This document shows, piece by piece, positions 26,409 to 35,020 of a stretch of DNA of 64,000 nt (its first letter is position 1; each line of letters begins with the position of its first letter). This DNA is from Opitutales bacterium UBA5694 (lineage in GTDB: Bacteria > Verrucomicrobiota > Verrucomicrobiia > Opitutales > Opitutaceae). Where the stretch lies: the NCBI GenBank assembly GCA_002420185.1, contig DIHO01000013.1, positions 82,261-146,260 on the forward strand, written 5' to 3'. Under the pieces are notes generated by a model, which did no database searches, had not been told where the DNA came from, and saw only the letters and a program-made list of their open reading frames with translations. The position numbers and the translations under genes are program-made.

Positions 26409-27231
26409 CCAATCGAATGCATTCTCGGTCGGCTGGAACGGACTTACCGACGTCGGTCGATTCAGGGCCAACAATGAAGACGCCTTTCTCGCTCTAAATT
26501 TTGATGCACAGGAAGTTAGATACTTAGGCAAGGATGGGTCGGCTTCCATGGATGGAAGTGACTTCATATTCGCAGTTAGTGACGGCATGGGCGGGGCGAA
26601 CGCTGGAGAATTTGCCAGCAGGATCGCGGTCGACAAGATTACGGAGTTGCTGCCCAAGACCTTCTATCTGGGAGCCATGGGGCTTGATCGGGGATGCGGT
26701 CAGATATTGTCGGAGCTATTCAGTCGTATCCACAAAGAGATGGTGCAAATAGGTACCTACTACGAAGAATGCCGAGGCATGGGTGCGACCTTGAGTCTTT
26801 GCTGGCTGACGCCTTCGGTCATGCATTTTGGCCACGTAGGAGACAGCCGAATATACTATTTGCCGAAAGAAGGTGAATTCACGCAAATAACCGAGGACCA
26901 TACACACGTAGGCTATCTTTTTCGGCAGGGAAAAATTACTGAATACGAAGCGAGAACAAGAAGGGATCGCAATATTCTAGACCAGGCTCTTGGTGGAAAC
27001 CTTCAGCGGCTAGATCCACAGATCGGTTCAGTGGTTTACTCTCCGGGTGACCGGTTTGTACTTTGCACTGACGGGGTTACAGATGGCATTTCGAGCCGCC
27101 GCATACATTCTTTAGTGGATTTTCCGCCAGCTAGTTTGGTGCCTTTAAATCCCGCCGAACGCTTGGTGATCGATGCTAAGCAGGAAAGCGGCCGCGACAA
27201 TTTGACCGCCCTAGTGCTCGGGTTGGGATAG
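26386..27231 (+). CDS. PP2C-family protein phosphatase
   Basis: Metal-dependent Ser/Thr phosphatase of about 281 residues. PPM motifs in order: LTDVGRFRANNEDAFLAL, FAVSDGMGGANAGEFAS, GMGATLSLCWL, FGHVGDSRIYYL, ITEDHT, LCTDGVTDGI and SGRDNLTALVLG, so all metal-binding aspartates are present. No membrane segment or extra domain. ATG 26386 and ATG 26392 are both possible. Either lies inside the upstream kinase-like gene, so translation is coupled. It may reverse the phosphorylation made by that kinase; this is inference. Converges with ilvB. Confidence 0.92.
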   Translation: MTMSENDSQSNAFSVGWNGLTDVGRFRANNEDAFLALNFDAQEVRYLGKDGSASMDGSDFIFAVSDGMGGANAGEFASRIAVDKITELLPKTFYLGAMGLDRGCGQILSELFSRIHKEMVQIGTYYEECRGMGATLSLCWLTPSVMHFGHVGDSRIYYLPKEGEFTQITEDHTHVGYLFRQGKITEYEARTRRDRNILDQALGGNLQRLDPQIGSVVYSPGDRFVLCTDGVTDGISSRRIHSLVDFPPASLVPLNPAERLVIDAKQESGRDNLTALVLGLG

Positions 27232-27332
27232 CTTTGCTAGATCTAAACGGATACCACAACACTGGTAAACTTGGGGAGCTCAGTTACAGTAAACAACTGT
27301 GGCTGCCGATTCTGGTTTGTATCTTTAAATGG

Positions 27333-29099
27333 CTACTTGACGATCATCTGGTCCACAGACTTACCTGCGGGGATCATTGGAAGTACATGTTCTGTGTAGG
27401 GTGTGATGACGTCGAGCAGGAATGCTTCTTCGCTGTCGAGCATTTCCTGGATAGCATCTCGGAGCTCCTCTTTCTTGTGTACCCGTCGGGCTGGCAGGCC
27501 GAACCCATTCGCAATCTCCACATAATTTGGATACAACCCGTCCAAGTTTTCGGGTGAACCGATGTTTTTCTCGTCGCCTAGTATTGTATTGCCTCGGACA
27601 CTGTCATAAAAGCGATCCTCCCACTGCATGACCATACCGAGATGCTGGTTATTGAGAATCATTGCCTTAGCAGCGATTTTCTCGATCTTAGCGGTGGCCA
27701 GCTCCTGAACGTTCATTACGAACGAGCCATCCCCATCAATATCGATTACGTGTTTGTCGGGACAAGCAACTTTGGCTCCAATCGCAGCAGGATATCCATA
27801 TCCCATAGACCCAAGGCCTAGCGACGAAATATGGTGGCGGGGATATTTGAAATCATAGTACTGAGCGGCCCACATTTGGTGCTGGCCGACACCTGTTGAA
27901 ATAATCGCTTCGCCCTTGGTAAGTTCGTATAACACCCGAATAGCTTCCTGGCCTAAAATATGCGGGCTCTCCTCGTAGGAGAAGGGATAGTCTTTCTTCC
28001 AATTCTGAATTTGCTCTACCCATGGTCCAAGATCAGGCTTCTTGAAATCGGCCTGTTCCATAAGCTCGACCATCCTTCCCATGGCATGGCCTATATCTCC
28101 CGTGATGGGGTGATGAACAATTTTGTTTTTGTTGTGCTCAGAAGCATCTATGTCAATATGGACAATTTCAGCTTGTGGTGCAAACTTGGATACTTCACCA
28201 GTGATGCGGTCGTCAAATCGGACACCGAAGGCGAGTAGCAAGTCGCAATTATGGACCGCCAGATTTCCGTAGGCGGAACCATGCATCCCAAACCACTTGG
28301 TGGAAAGCTGATGGGTTTCAGGAAAGGCGCCGACCCCCATTAAGGTTGACGAGCAAGGTACTCCTGTTTTCTCAATAAAGGCTTTCAATTCGTCGTACGC
28401 CTCGGCCGCGACAATTCCACCTCCATAGTAAACCATCGGGCGTTTGGCCTCTTCAATAAGATGTAGAATATTCTTTAACTGCTGATCGGTGGCGAAGGTC
28501 GGCAACTTGGAATCGAGAAGGGTGATCTCTCCAGGCCAATCCGGTACAATCATATTCTGCTGAACATCCTTGGGAATGTCGACCACGACAGGACCTGGTC
28601 GGCCCGTAGTGGCAACTTTGAAAGCCTCTCTAATCGTGTATGCTAGGTCCTTGATATCCATGACCAAGTAGCTGTGCTTGACCACAGGAAGCGTCATTCC
28701 AAAGAAATCGGTTTCCTGGAATGCGGCTTTGCCGATGAACTTTGTATAAACTTGGCCGGTAATGCAGACGAGGGGCGTGCTGTCCATGAAGGCGTCCGCG
28801 ATCGCCGTCATCAGATTGGTGGCCCCAGGACCGCTCGTCGCCATGCATACTCCTACTTTGCCCGTTGCACGTGCATATCCCTCAGCAGCGAACGAGCCGC
28901 CTTGCTCGTGGCGGGGGAGAATCGTGCGGATCCGGTCCTTCGCTTTTGCGAGTGACTGATGCATCTCCATGGATGCTCCTCCCGGATAGGCGAAAATGTC
29001 GGTGACTCCCTCTCTGATCAGAGATTCAACGAGGATGTCGGCTCCATTCATTTCTTGGGTAGCTTGAGAAGGCTTTTTAACGTCTGTGGTTGCACTCAT
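27333..29099 (-). CDS. ilvB: acetolactate synthase large (catalytic) subunit
   Basis: ThDP- and FAD-dependent acetohydroxyacid synthase, first common step of branched-chain amino acid synthesis. 588 residues from ATG 29099 (MSATTDVKK). Landmarks: IFAYPGGASMEMHQSL with the catalytic Glu of PRHEQGGSFAAEGYARATGKVGV, SGPGATNLMTAIADA, and the ThDP signature DIDGDGSFVMNVQELATA with NNQHLGMV. No regulatory subunit (ilvN) lies beside it, nor ilvC or ilvD, so the rest of the pathway is elsewhere. It is followed by the PP2C gene convergently and preceded by accA on the same strand. Confidence 0.95.
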   Translation of the reverse strand: MSATTDVKKPSQATQEMNGADILVESLIREGVTDIFAYPGGASMEMHQSLAKAKDRIRTILPRHEQGGSFAAEGYARATGKVGVCMATSGPGATNLMTAIADAFMDSTPLVCITGQVYTKFIGKAAFQETDFFGMTLPVVKHSYLVMDIKDLAYTIREAFKVATTGRPGPVVVDIPKDVQQNMIVPDWPGEITLLDSKLPTFATDQQLKNILHLIEEAKRPMVYYGGGIVAAEAYDELKAFIEKTGVPCSSTLMGVGAFPETHQLSTKWFGMHGSAYGNLAVHNCDLLLAFGVRFDDRITGEVSKFAPQAEIVHIDIDASEHNKNKIVHHPITGDIGHAMGRMVELMEQADFKKPDLGPWVEQIQNWKKDYPFSYEESPHILGQEAIRVLYELTKGEAIISTGVGQHQMWAAQYYDFKYPRHHISSLGLGSMGYGYPAAIGAKVACPDKHVIDIDGDGSFVMNVQELATAKIEKIAAKAMILNNQHLGMVMQWEDRFYDSVRGNTILGDEKNIGSPENLDGLYPNYVEIANGFGLPARRVHKKEELRDAIQEMLDSEEAFLLDVITPYTEHVLPMIPAGKSVDQMIVK

Positions 29100-29198
29100 C
29101 GTAAGGTGACTTTTAGCGAGATAAAGAAGTCCAGGGTTAGCCCTGGCAAGTAGGTTTCGCAATTTCTCTAAAAGTTTGCTGGGATTTTATATATACTC

Positions 29199-30194
29199 TT
29201 AGGAAGCGGCCTCGCTAAAGTCGATTACTCTCCGATCATTTAAATCTCCAAGATTGCGATAACGGGCATATCGCTTTTCCAGGAGCTGATCCCTCGTGAG
29301 CTTCAAGAGCTCCGCCAAGTGGCTCCGAACGGCTTTGCCGACGGAATTCGCTGCTTCCGAAGGAGAGTTTTGGGCTCCGCCCAATGGCTCTTCGATGACT
29401 TCGTCGACGACTCCTAGATGCTTAAGAAGCGCCTGATCGCCTAACCTCAATGCGGAGGCGGCTTTAGATGCTTGAGAACGATCCTTCCATAGAATTGCAG
29501 AACAGCTTTCTGGCGAAATTACGGAGTAATACGCGTTTTCGAGGATTAGAACCCGATCTCCAACTGCAATACCAAGAGCGCCACCCGATCCGCCTTCGCC
29601 AACTACTACTGTGACTATGGGCACCTCCATCTGGCTCATCTCACGGATATTGACGGCAATGGCTTCCGCTACATGGCGTTCTTCCGAACCTACGCCAGGA
29701 TAGGCGCCGGGGGTATCGACCCATGTGATGATTGGAAGGCCGAATTTTTCTGCCAACTTCATGAGACGCAGTGCTTTGCGATACCCTTCGGGATTCGGCA
29801 TTCCGAAATTCCGGAGAATGTTCTCCTTAGTATTGCGGCCTTTTTGCTGGGCAATAATCATTACAGCCTTGCCGTCAAGGAATGCCGTACCGCCTAGGAT
29901 CGATTTGTCGTCCCGGAATTGACGATCCCCATGCATTTCACGGAAGTCCTCGAAAATGGAGTTCACATAGTCCAGAGAATACGGCCGCAAGGGATGTCGG
30001 GCGAGTTGAACTCGCTGCCAAGACGAGAGGTTCGAATAGATCGAACGCTTGGTTTGCTCGATTTTCGCCTCGATCGCACTAATTTCGCTCGATACGTCAA
30101 TGTGGTTCTCTTCTGACAACTGATGCAGGGCATCAAGCTGCTTGATCAAACCGCGAAGCGGCTTTTCAAAGTCGAGAGCATATTTCATGTCCAT
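29199..30194 (-). CDS. accA: acetyl-CoA carboxylase carboxyltransferase alpha subunit
   Basis: Alpha subunit of the carboxyltransferase half of bacterial acetyl-CoA carboxylase, making malonyl-CoA for fatty acid synthesis. 331 residues, normal size. Crotonase-fold motifs: RDDKSILGGTAFLDGKAVM, IITWVDTPGAYPGVGSEERH, VVVGEGGSGGALGIAVGDRV and NAYYSVISPESCSAILWKD, ending LEKRYARYRNLG. ATG 30194 and ATG 30188 are both in frame. accD is not in the window. It lies about 100 bases upstream of ilvB, which may be co-transcribed. Confidence 0.96.
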   Translation of the reverse strand: MDMKYALDFEKPLRGLIKQLDALHQLSEENHIDVSSEISAIEAKIEQTKRSIYSNLSSWQRVQLARHPLRPYSLDYVNSIFEDFREMHGDRQFRDDKSILGGTAFLDGKAVMIIAQQKGRNTKENILRNFGMPNPEGYRKALRLMKLAEKFGLPIITWVDTPGAYPGVGSEERHVAEAIAVNIREMSQMEVPIVTVVVGEGGSGGALGIAVGDRVLILENAYYSVISPESCSAILWKDRSQASKAASALRLGDQALLKHLGVVDEVIEEPLGGAQNSPSEAANSVGKAVRSHLAELLKLTRDQLLEKRYARYRNLGDLNDRRVIDFSEAAS

Positions 30195-30275
30195 AGGCCT
30201 GAGTCGTGAAAAGTGGCGGACTATGTGATTGAGAAGTTGAAAGTCGAGGTTAAAGGGCGTGCCTTAAACTGAGCT

Positions 30276-30650
30276 TTATCCGCTGACATCCAAACCGGTT
30301 TGTTCCTGATCCGGATTCTTAAGCTGTTCTTTCCAATCGGCTATTTTTGCCTGAGCTCCAAAATGCTCAGCTTTTTCCTTTGAGCCCAGCTCGAGCCAGA
30401 TACGTGAAAGGCTAGTGTTAATAAAGAGGTCGTCTGAATCGAGGGCGTGGGCCTTTTCGGCAGCCTGAAGCGCTTCTGCGTATTGTTTTTCGGAGTAGCG
30501 TATCTCGCACAGGGCGTGCCAGGCAGCGAAGCTATCAGGATGCGATTCCACGATATTCTCCAGCTTTGAGAGGGCGATGCAAGCGTCGCCCATTGTGAAA
30601 TCGAAGGTGGCGTCTTCTATTGCACTTTGGGTTTCTTCTAAATCTGGCAT
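30276..30650 (-). CDS. small TPR-repeat protein
   Basis: 124 residues, acidic, entirely helical in appearance with about three tetratricopeptide repeats (DFTMGDACIALSKLENIVES, AWHALCEIRYSEKQYAEALQ, LFINTSLSRIWLELGSKEKA). It is a protein-protein scaffold, probably cytosolic since no leader is visible. Lies between queA and accA on the same strand with modest gaps, so it may belong to the same transcript. Specific role unknown. Confidence 0.8.
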   Translation of the reverse strand: MPDLEETQSAIEDATFDFTMGDACIALSKLENIVESHPDSFAAWHALCEIRYSEKQYAEALQAAEKAHALDSDDLFINTSLSRIWLELGSKEKAEHFGAQAKIADWKEQLKNPDQEQTGLDVSG

Positions 30651-30734
30651 TAGTCTGGAAATAGGATTCCCTTGGCTTTCTGACGTTTACGATAGGCGAA
30701 CGTTCAAGAATTGTCCAGTCAAGGTGCGCGAAAT

Positions 30735-31838
30735 TTAAAGAATTAGCATCGCGTCCCCGTAGCTTAAAAACCGGTAGTCGTGGGCGAGGGCCTCTTTGTA
30801 AATATCTTTTAACCAGGCAATTCCTTCATTGGAACCTGGTTTAAGAAAGGCGGAAACCAGGCAAAGAAGAGTCGATTTCGGCAGGTGGAAATTTGTGATA
30901 AGCGCATCGACTCCTAGGAATTCGCATGGGGAATAGAGAAATAGGGCCGCTTCCCCCTTAAAAACAGGGCTGTGCACTGCACTGCATTTTCGCAAGTAAT
31001 CCTCGACGCTTCGCACGCTTGTGGTCCCGATGCAAATGCGGCGCTCTCCCTTATCTGGAGCCCTCCGCAAGGCTTTTTGAGCGGATTCTGGGATCTCATA
31101 GATCTCCCGATGGATTTGATGGGACTCCACGGAGCCTTCGTCCATTGGTTTGAACGTTCCCACTCCGACGTGCAGTGCAAGGTCGTGGAATTGACCGCCC
31201 TGTCCCTCTATCGATTTGACGAGTGTCGGCGTAAAGTGCAGGCCGGCGGTAGGGGCCGCCGCGGCAACAGTCTTTTCCGACTTGGCATATACTGTCTGGT
31301 ATCGGTCTTTGTCGGATCGGTCCCTTGGATCGTTCTTTTCCCGATTGATGTAGGGGGGAAGCGGCATTTTGCCAAGTTTCTCGGCCATGCTTGCGACGGA
31401 TCCCTCATTTTTCAGGCTGAAACTTACGCAATACTCAGCCTGTGTATTTTTCCCAAAAACGGTGGCATCGAATTCGTTTTCAACGGAAAAAACGGCACCC
31501 ATAGGAAGCTTTTTTCCCGGCTTCAGGAGGCACCACCATTGCTCATTTGAAGTCTCTTTCGGATCTGATGAGGGCTTTCCGGCAGGACGAAGAAGGAGGC
31601 ATTCGACTCGGCCTCCAGTTGGTCGGCGAGCGAAGATTCGGGCGGGAAGCACTTTGGCGGTATTTCGAAAAAACAAGTCTGTGGGTTTAGCATAATCCAG
31701 TAGATCTCGGAACTTTCGATGTTCAATGGTCTGGCTGGACCGATGTACTACGAGAAGGCGGGACTCGTCACGAGCGAGAAGCGGTTCTTGGGCGATCCGT
31801 TCAGGTGGCAGTTCGTAGTCAAATAAGGCAGCGTCCAT
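30735..31838 (-). CDS. queA: S-adenosylmethionine:tRNA ribosyltransferase-isomerase
   Basis: QueA transfers the ribosyl part of AdoMet to 7-aminomethyl-deazaguanine in tRNA, giving epoxyqueuosine. 367 residues from ATG 31838 (MDAALFDYELP). Family motifs: DYELPPERIAQEPL, LFFRNTAKVLPARIFARR, MPLPPYINR, YQTVYAKSEKTVAAAAPTAG LHFT region, and the C-terminal ALITNFHLPKSTLLCLVSAF. The nearby tRNA-Tyr (anticodon GTA) is one of the queuosine-modified tRNAs, though proximity is probably chance. tgt is not in the window. Confidence 0.96.
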   Translation of the reverse strand: MDAALFDYELPPERIAQEPLLARDESRLLVVHRSSQTIEHRKFRDLLDYAKPTDLFFRNTAKVLPARIFARRPTGGRVECLLLRPAGKPSSDPKETSNEQWWCLLKPGKKLPMGAVFSVENEFDATVFGKNTQAEYCVSFSLKNEGSVASMAEKLGKMPLPPYINREKNDPRDRSDKDRYQTVYAKSEKTVAAAAPTAGLHFTPTLVKSIEGQGGQFHDLALHVGVGTFKPMDEGSVESHQIHREIYEIPESAQKALRRAPDKGERRICIGTTSVRSVEDYLRKCSAVHSPVFKGEAALFLYSPCEFLGVDALITNFHLPKSTLLCLVSAFLKPGSNEGIAWLKDIYKEALAHDYRFLSYGDAMLIL

Positions 31839-32089
31839 GAGAATGCCCTCGAGTGTTTCACACCGCAATTCGGTGTCGAGCGATTATTGAACTCGGTCCT
31901 CTTAAATGACGAGGCAATCCAAACTGGTGGAGGTAAATAAGGAAGAGGGTCTAGTCTATCTCGCAAAGACAGGGAGTTATTCGGGCTGACATAGGTTATC
32001 GAGCACTTGCGGGATAGGTCTCTCATTTCCGAAAAAAGCCCTTGAAATTTGTTTTAAATGCATAACTGTAGCCGGCTCTCAAGGTCTAT

Positions 32090-32175
32090 GGTAGGATACT
32101 CAAGCGGCCAACGAGGGGAGACTGTAAATCTCCTGGGGCAACCCTACACAGGTTCGAATCCTGTTCCTACCACCA
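32090..32175 (+). tRNA. tRNA-Tyr (anticodon GTA)
   Basis: Class II tRNA with long variable arm. Acceptor GGTAGGA (32090-32096) pairs with TCCTACC (32165-32171), followed by A and an encoded CCA. The anticodon stem-loop is GGAGA-CTGTAAA-TCTCC with anticodon GTA, and the T-arm is ACAGG-TTCGAAT-CCTGT. A strong terminator follows within 10 bases. Confidence 0.95.
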
Positions 32176-32182
32176 CTTTTTT

Positions 32183-32209
32183 AGCGGCACAAACGGGCCG
32201 CTTTTTTTT
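32183..32209 (+). terminator. rho-independent terminator after tRNA-Tyr
   Basis: AGCGGC stem pairing with GCCGCT around an 8-base loop, followed by eight T. Ends the tRNA transcript. Confidence 0.85.
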
Positions 32210-32824
32210 GTGGATAAATCCTATGTTGTTAATTTTTAAGGGGTTTGATAACGAATGATTCTTCTGGTTAGTCCGAATTGTAAATCTTGCGTGGTGCAGA
32301 ATATGGGACGAATCAGGGCGTTTTGAGACCTGCTTTTCCCCCACTATGTGCTCATGTCCCCTTCACATATCAAGCACGATGCGGGTATTTATGAGTATCT
32401 CGACCGGAATCGAAAGCGGCCCTTTATCTGGCGACAGATGGTTAAGGGGAAACAAATATCGGGGTTGAACCGGAGGGATTTAAGATCGGTGTTCCAGCAA
32501 GCGAAGTAATCGTTTCCGAATGGGATGGTTGATTGATGAAGCGGAGCAAACCTGCCGAAGTACAGTGGACCGCTCGTGGATACGCTAGTTGTTAGGAAAT
32601 TCAATTGTTCCGATTTGATTCGGAGGGTTGGTTGAAGCCTTCACTCTATCCAACTATAAGCGTCTTGGACAACTGTGACATTTTTCCAAAATAGACCTAC
32701 TTACTGGAGATGGATCTTTAGCCTTTTCAGTTTCGTAAATCCAAGACTCTTTCGAACGAAGTTTTCACTCCTTACACTCCGTAGTGATCGTGAACTTGGA
32801 AATAGGAGCGTGTTATGAACTATC
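32210..32824. other. gene-poor DNA downstream of tRNA-Tyr
   Basis: No intact gene. Around 32365-32510 the plus strand reads IKHDAGIYEYLDRNRKRPFI then WRQMVKGKQISGLNRRDL, which looks like a short decayed coding piece of unknown family, possibly an integrase N-terminus given its place beside a tRNA. Contains one copy of the dispersed repeat (32588-32627). Confidence 0.35.
32588..32627 (+). repeat. dispersed repeat, copy A
   Basis: Contains AGGAAATTCAATTGTTCC and CCGA-TTTGAT-TCGG, two overlapping small inverted repeats. Shares 21 identical core bases with the copy at 53203. Confidence 0.6.
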
Positions 32825-33484
32825 TCATTGGGTAGACTTATAAATATATGTCGCTGAAACTGCTCCAACAAACTGTGGGACAAAATGCATCCATGAATCT
32901 GCAATTGCCAATTTACCTGAAACTATTAGGGCAATGGTTACTGCAGGATTGAATGATGCAAGAGAGATGCTACCAACTGTTATTGCACCAGCAAGGACAA
33001 CGAGAGCGATTGCAGCACCATAGTAACCGTTTCCGGATGTGGATTCATTAGTTGCAACGTTGAGAATAACATATGCCAATGCGAAGGTGAAAAGAAGTTC
33101 GGCAACTATCGCATCAGTACCTAATTCAGCAGCTATAGGAGATAACGCATCGGGGAATAAAAGATTCTCAACAACTATCGCAGCAGAAACTGCCGCTGTA
33201 ATTTGTGAAGCAATGTATGGAAGAACCTCATCCTTTTCACAGGCACCTCTGAGGTAAATCGAGACAGTCACTGCAGGGTTGTAATGAGCCCCTGATATGT
33301 GACCACCTGCGTAGATCATAACCATAAGAGTAGCAGCTATACCGAAAGGAGCAAATTCTCCTGCAGAGCCATAAACTGCTGCCGTACATATTGTTAGTGA
33401 GAGGAAGAAAGTCCCTATGAATTCAGTTGTTAATTTATGCTGTATTGTATGTGTCATGCTATTTTTCATGAACTGAACGTCCAT
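32825..33484 (-). CDS. aquaporin-like MIP family channel
   Basis: Six-segment membrane channel of the major intrinsic protein family, passing water or small neutral solutes. First NPA box ISGAHYNPAVTVS (about residue 66); second box ISLASFNPAVTIA, where most aquaporins have NPAR, so the Arg of the selectivity filter is replaced by Val. The hydrophobic repeat architecture is complete in about 219 residues. ATG 33484 is possible; ATG at residue 10 (MTHTIQHKL) gives a more standard N-terminus. AT-rich, sitting between a tRNA-Tyr and a T-arm-like repeat, with a dispersed repeat on each side. A decayed paralogue lies at 57.4-57.8 kb. Confidence 0.88.
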   Translation of the reverse strand: MDVQFMKNSMTHTIQHKLTTEFIGTFFLSLTICTAAVYGSAGEFAPFGIAATLMVMIYAGGHISGAHYNPAVTVSIYLRGACEKDEVLPYIASQITAAVSAAIVVENLLFPDALSPIAAELGTDAIVAELLFTFALAYVILNVATNESTSGNGYYGAAIALVVLAGAITVGSISLASFNPAVTIALIVSGKLAIADSWMHFVPQFVGAVSATYIYKSTQ

Positions 33485-33608
33485 GAATGTTGTTCTTAAT
33501 ATTCAACATCAAAGAATTTGTAAGGCCTTTCAGGAGGCGGGAGGCGAACATATTAAATCGGTTGCGGATTTGGTACCTCCAATTCCGAAAAATCATCAAG
33601 ATTCATTT

Positions 33609-33652
33609 GTTGTTAATAGGAAATTAAATTGGACCGATCTGGTTCGGAGGGG
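33609..33652 (+). repeat. dispersed repeat, copy B
   Basis: GTTGTTAATAGGAAATTAAA continuing to CCGA-TCTGGT-TCGG. With copy A it brackets the aquaporin gene in direct orientation. Confidence 0.55.
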
Positions 33653-33836
33653 TCGAACAATTTCACCCAATTAGTTGGTTGCCCTAAGCTATAGAGAGAT
33701 GAGGAAAGGGGGACTTGATCTAAGTATCAAATACATTTTCGCGATGGAACTTCAGAAAGTTAATCTCTACGAAAAGCCATTAAGGTCGACTGGTACGATC
33801 TTCACTTTGAGCAAATCTAATTCGCACACAAAAATA

Positions 33837-33861
33837 ATTTTGCACAGATTTTGCACACAAC
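33837..33861 (+). repeat. short direct repeat of TTTTGCACA
   Basis: TTTTGCACAGA and TTTTGCACACA follow each other at 33837-33861, about 57 bases before a T-arm-like sequence. Paired short direct repeats near a tRNA end can be recombinase arm sites; here this is only suggestive. Confidence 0.3.
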
Positions 33862-33916
33862 TTTTGTTAATGTTACGTAAGCTCATAATAACAGATAGGA
33901 TAAGAGTAATTAAATT

Positions 33917-33943
33917 TCAGGTTCGAATCCTGCTTATATCACC
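33917..33943 (+). repeat. tRNA T-arm-like sequence, candidate attachment-site scar
   Basis: CAGGTTCGAATCCTG (33918-33932) is identical to the T-arm of tRNA-Tyr at 32149-32163. The bases after it (CTTATATCACC) only partly resemble the acceptor end. No other part of a tRNA is present. It could be the far attachment site of DNA inserted at tRNA-Tyr, or the scar of another tRNA. Confidence 0.4.
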
Positions 33944-34050
33944 CCGTTTCAGAAGTAACACTTCTACACAAATATATATTTAAGTCTCTGTACAACAGAA
34001 TTTTAAGAAGCACTTTTAAAAGTAATTTTGCTGAAAATTCCAAATCTTAT

Positions 34051-34072
34051 GTAGAACTTTGTAGAGCTCTTT
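34051..34072 (+). repeat. tandem TAGAAC-type repeat, copy near 34 kb
   Basis: GTAGAACTTTGTAGAGCTC followed by TTT. It closely matches the doubled element at 62625-62647. Each lies about 105 bases from a tRNA-like scar. Confidence 0.4.
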
Positions 34073-34124
34073 AAGAGGCAAACTCAAAGCAGACTCAAAA
34101 AACAGCCTAGACAGACGGTATTTT

Positions 34125-34500
34125 TCAAACTAGATTGTAGTGTTTGTACCATGTACGTTTTTTGAATTTACTAATCGTTTGGACTCTCGGGGGCATTTCT
34201 GAAAGTGCCTTTAAAACGCCGTCTTTAACGGGTTGTGATTTTGGAATAACCCTAACCCACTTATCGTAGGGCGTATTATCTTTGATAAAGTTTAATCCGG
34301 GCCGCATGCGAAAACATTCGGCAAGAGCTTCCATGAGCTTTCTAGTTAAGAGGGTCTAATATTCTGATAGAAAGAATTCCTTTTCCTGTGCTGAAAATAG
34401 AGTGGCGGTATTCTCTAACTAAGTGCTTAAGGTAACCGGGTTCCGGCAAACTGTTGGCTTTTCGGCCTCCATCAATACGCTCCATAGAAGGGTCGTAACC
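34125..34500 (-). pseudogene. unidentified decayed coding remnant
   Basis: The minus strand reads GYDPSMERIDGGRKANSLPE and PGYLKHLVREYRHSIFSTGK up to a stop near 34350. In another frame it reads MEALAECFRMRPGLNFIKDN and PPRVQTISKFKKRTWYKHYN. The two pieces look like one protein broken by a frameshift and stops. The family is not recognised. Confidence 0.35.
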
Positions 34501-35020
34501 ATCCCGCGCAAATTTTCACCAAATCTTCACTTCAAGAAGCGAAGTCAAATGGCTCGTTTTGCCAATTGCTAGTGCAAAATGACGTCACCAACATCCTGTT
34601 AGAATCAAACACCCCTTTACGGTTTACTTCAGGCTGGCACGCGTCTAGGTTTCGATTAGATGAAGTCTGAGGCATCAAGCTAGCTTACGCTATAAATTCT
34701 TCCAATAGGGGTGGGAAACCATTACCAAAACACTCGAGCATTGGTATCACCATTATGAAAGGCCAGCTTTACCCTGCCGCCACAAATTATCAACAGAGCT
34801 AAGTATGCAATCTTTGGTTATGGAATCGTTGAGCTTCCACTAATGCTTTTCATCGCCTTCCTGGATCGGGGTTGAAATTAAGAATTAAAGTCTCAGGCTC
34901 GTATAATCCTTTATGGAGTCATTTTAAACCCCTGAGGGGTGGAATGGACCTGAGTATTGGATATTCTACACTGTCTATCGAAGCGCAGCGAGCGTTTACC
35001 AAATCACACCTGCAATTATT

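Larger units (their letters stand above)
33984..35020. other. about 1 kb without an intact gene upstream of the iron transporter
   Basis: AT-rich at first, then average composition. Contains GTAGAACTTTGTAGAGCTC at 34051 (see repeat), and a decayed minus-strand coding piece at 34125-34500. A possible extended -10 (TCGTATAAT) lies near 34896, about 120 bases before the transporter. No Fur box was recognised. Confidence 0.5.

Noticed and set aside
34940..34985. Possible TPP-riboswitch-like sequence (ACCTGAG, GGATA) before the ABC transporter
   Set aside because: The core stems of a thiamine aptamer cannot be drawn, and the transporter is clearly of ferric-iron type.
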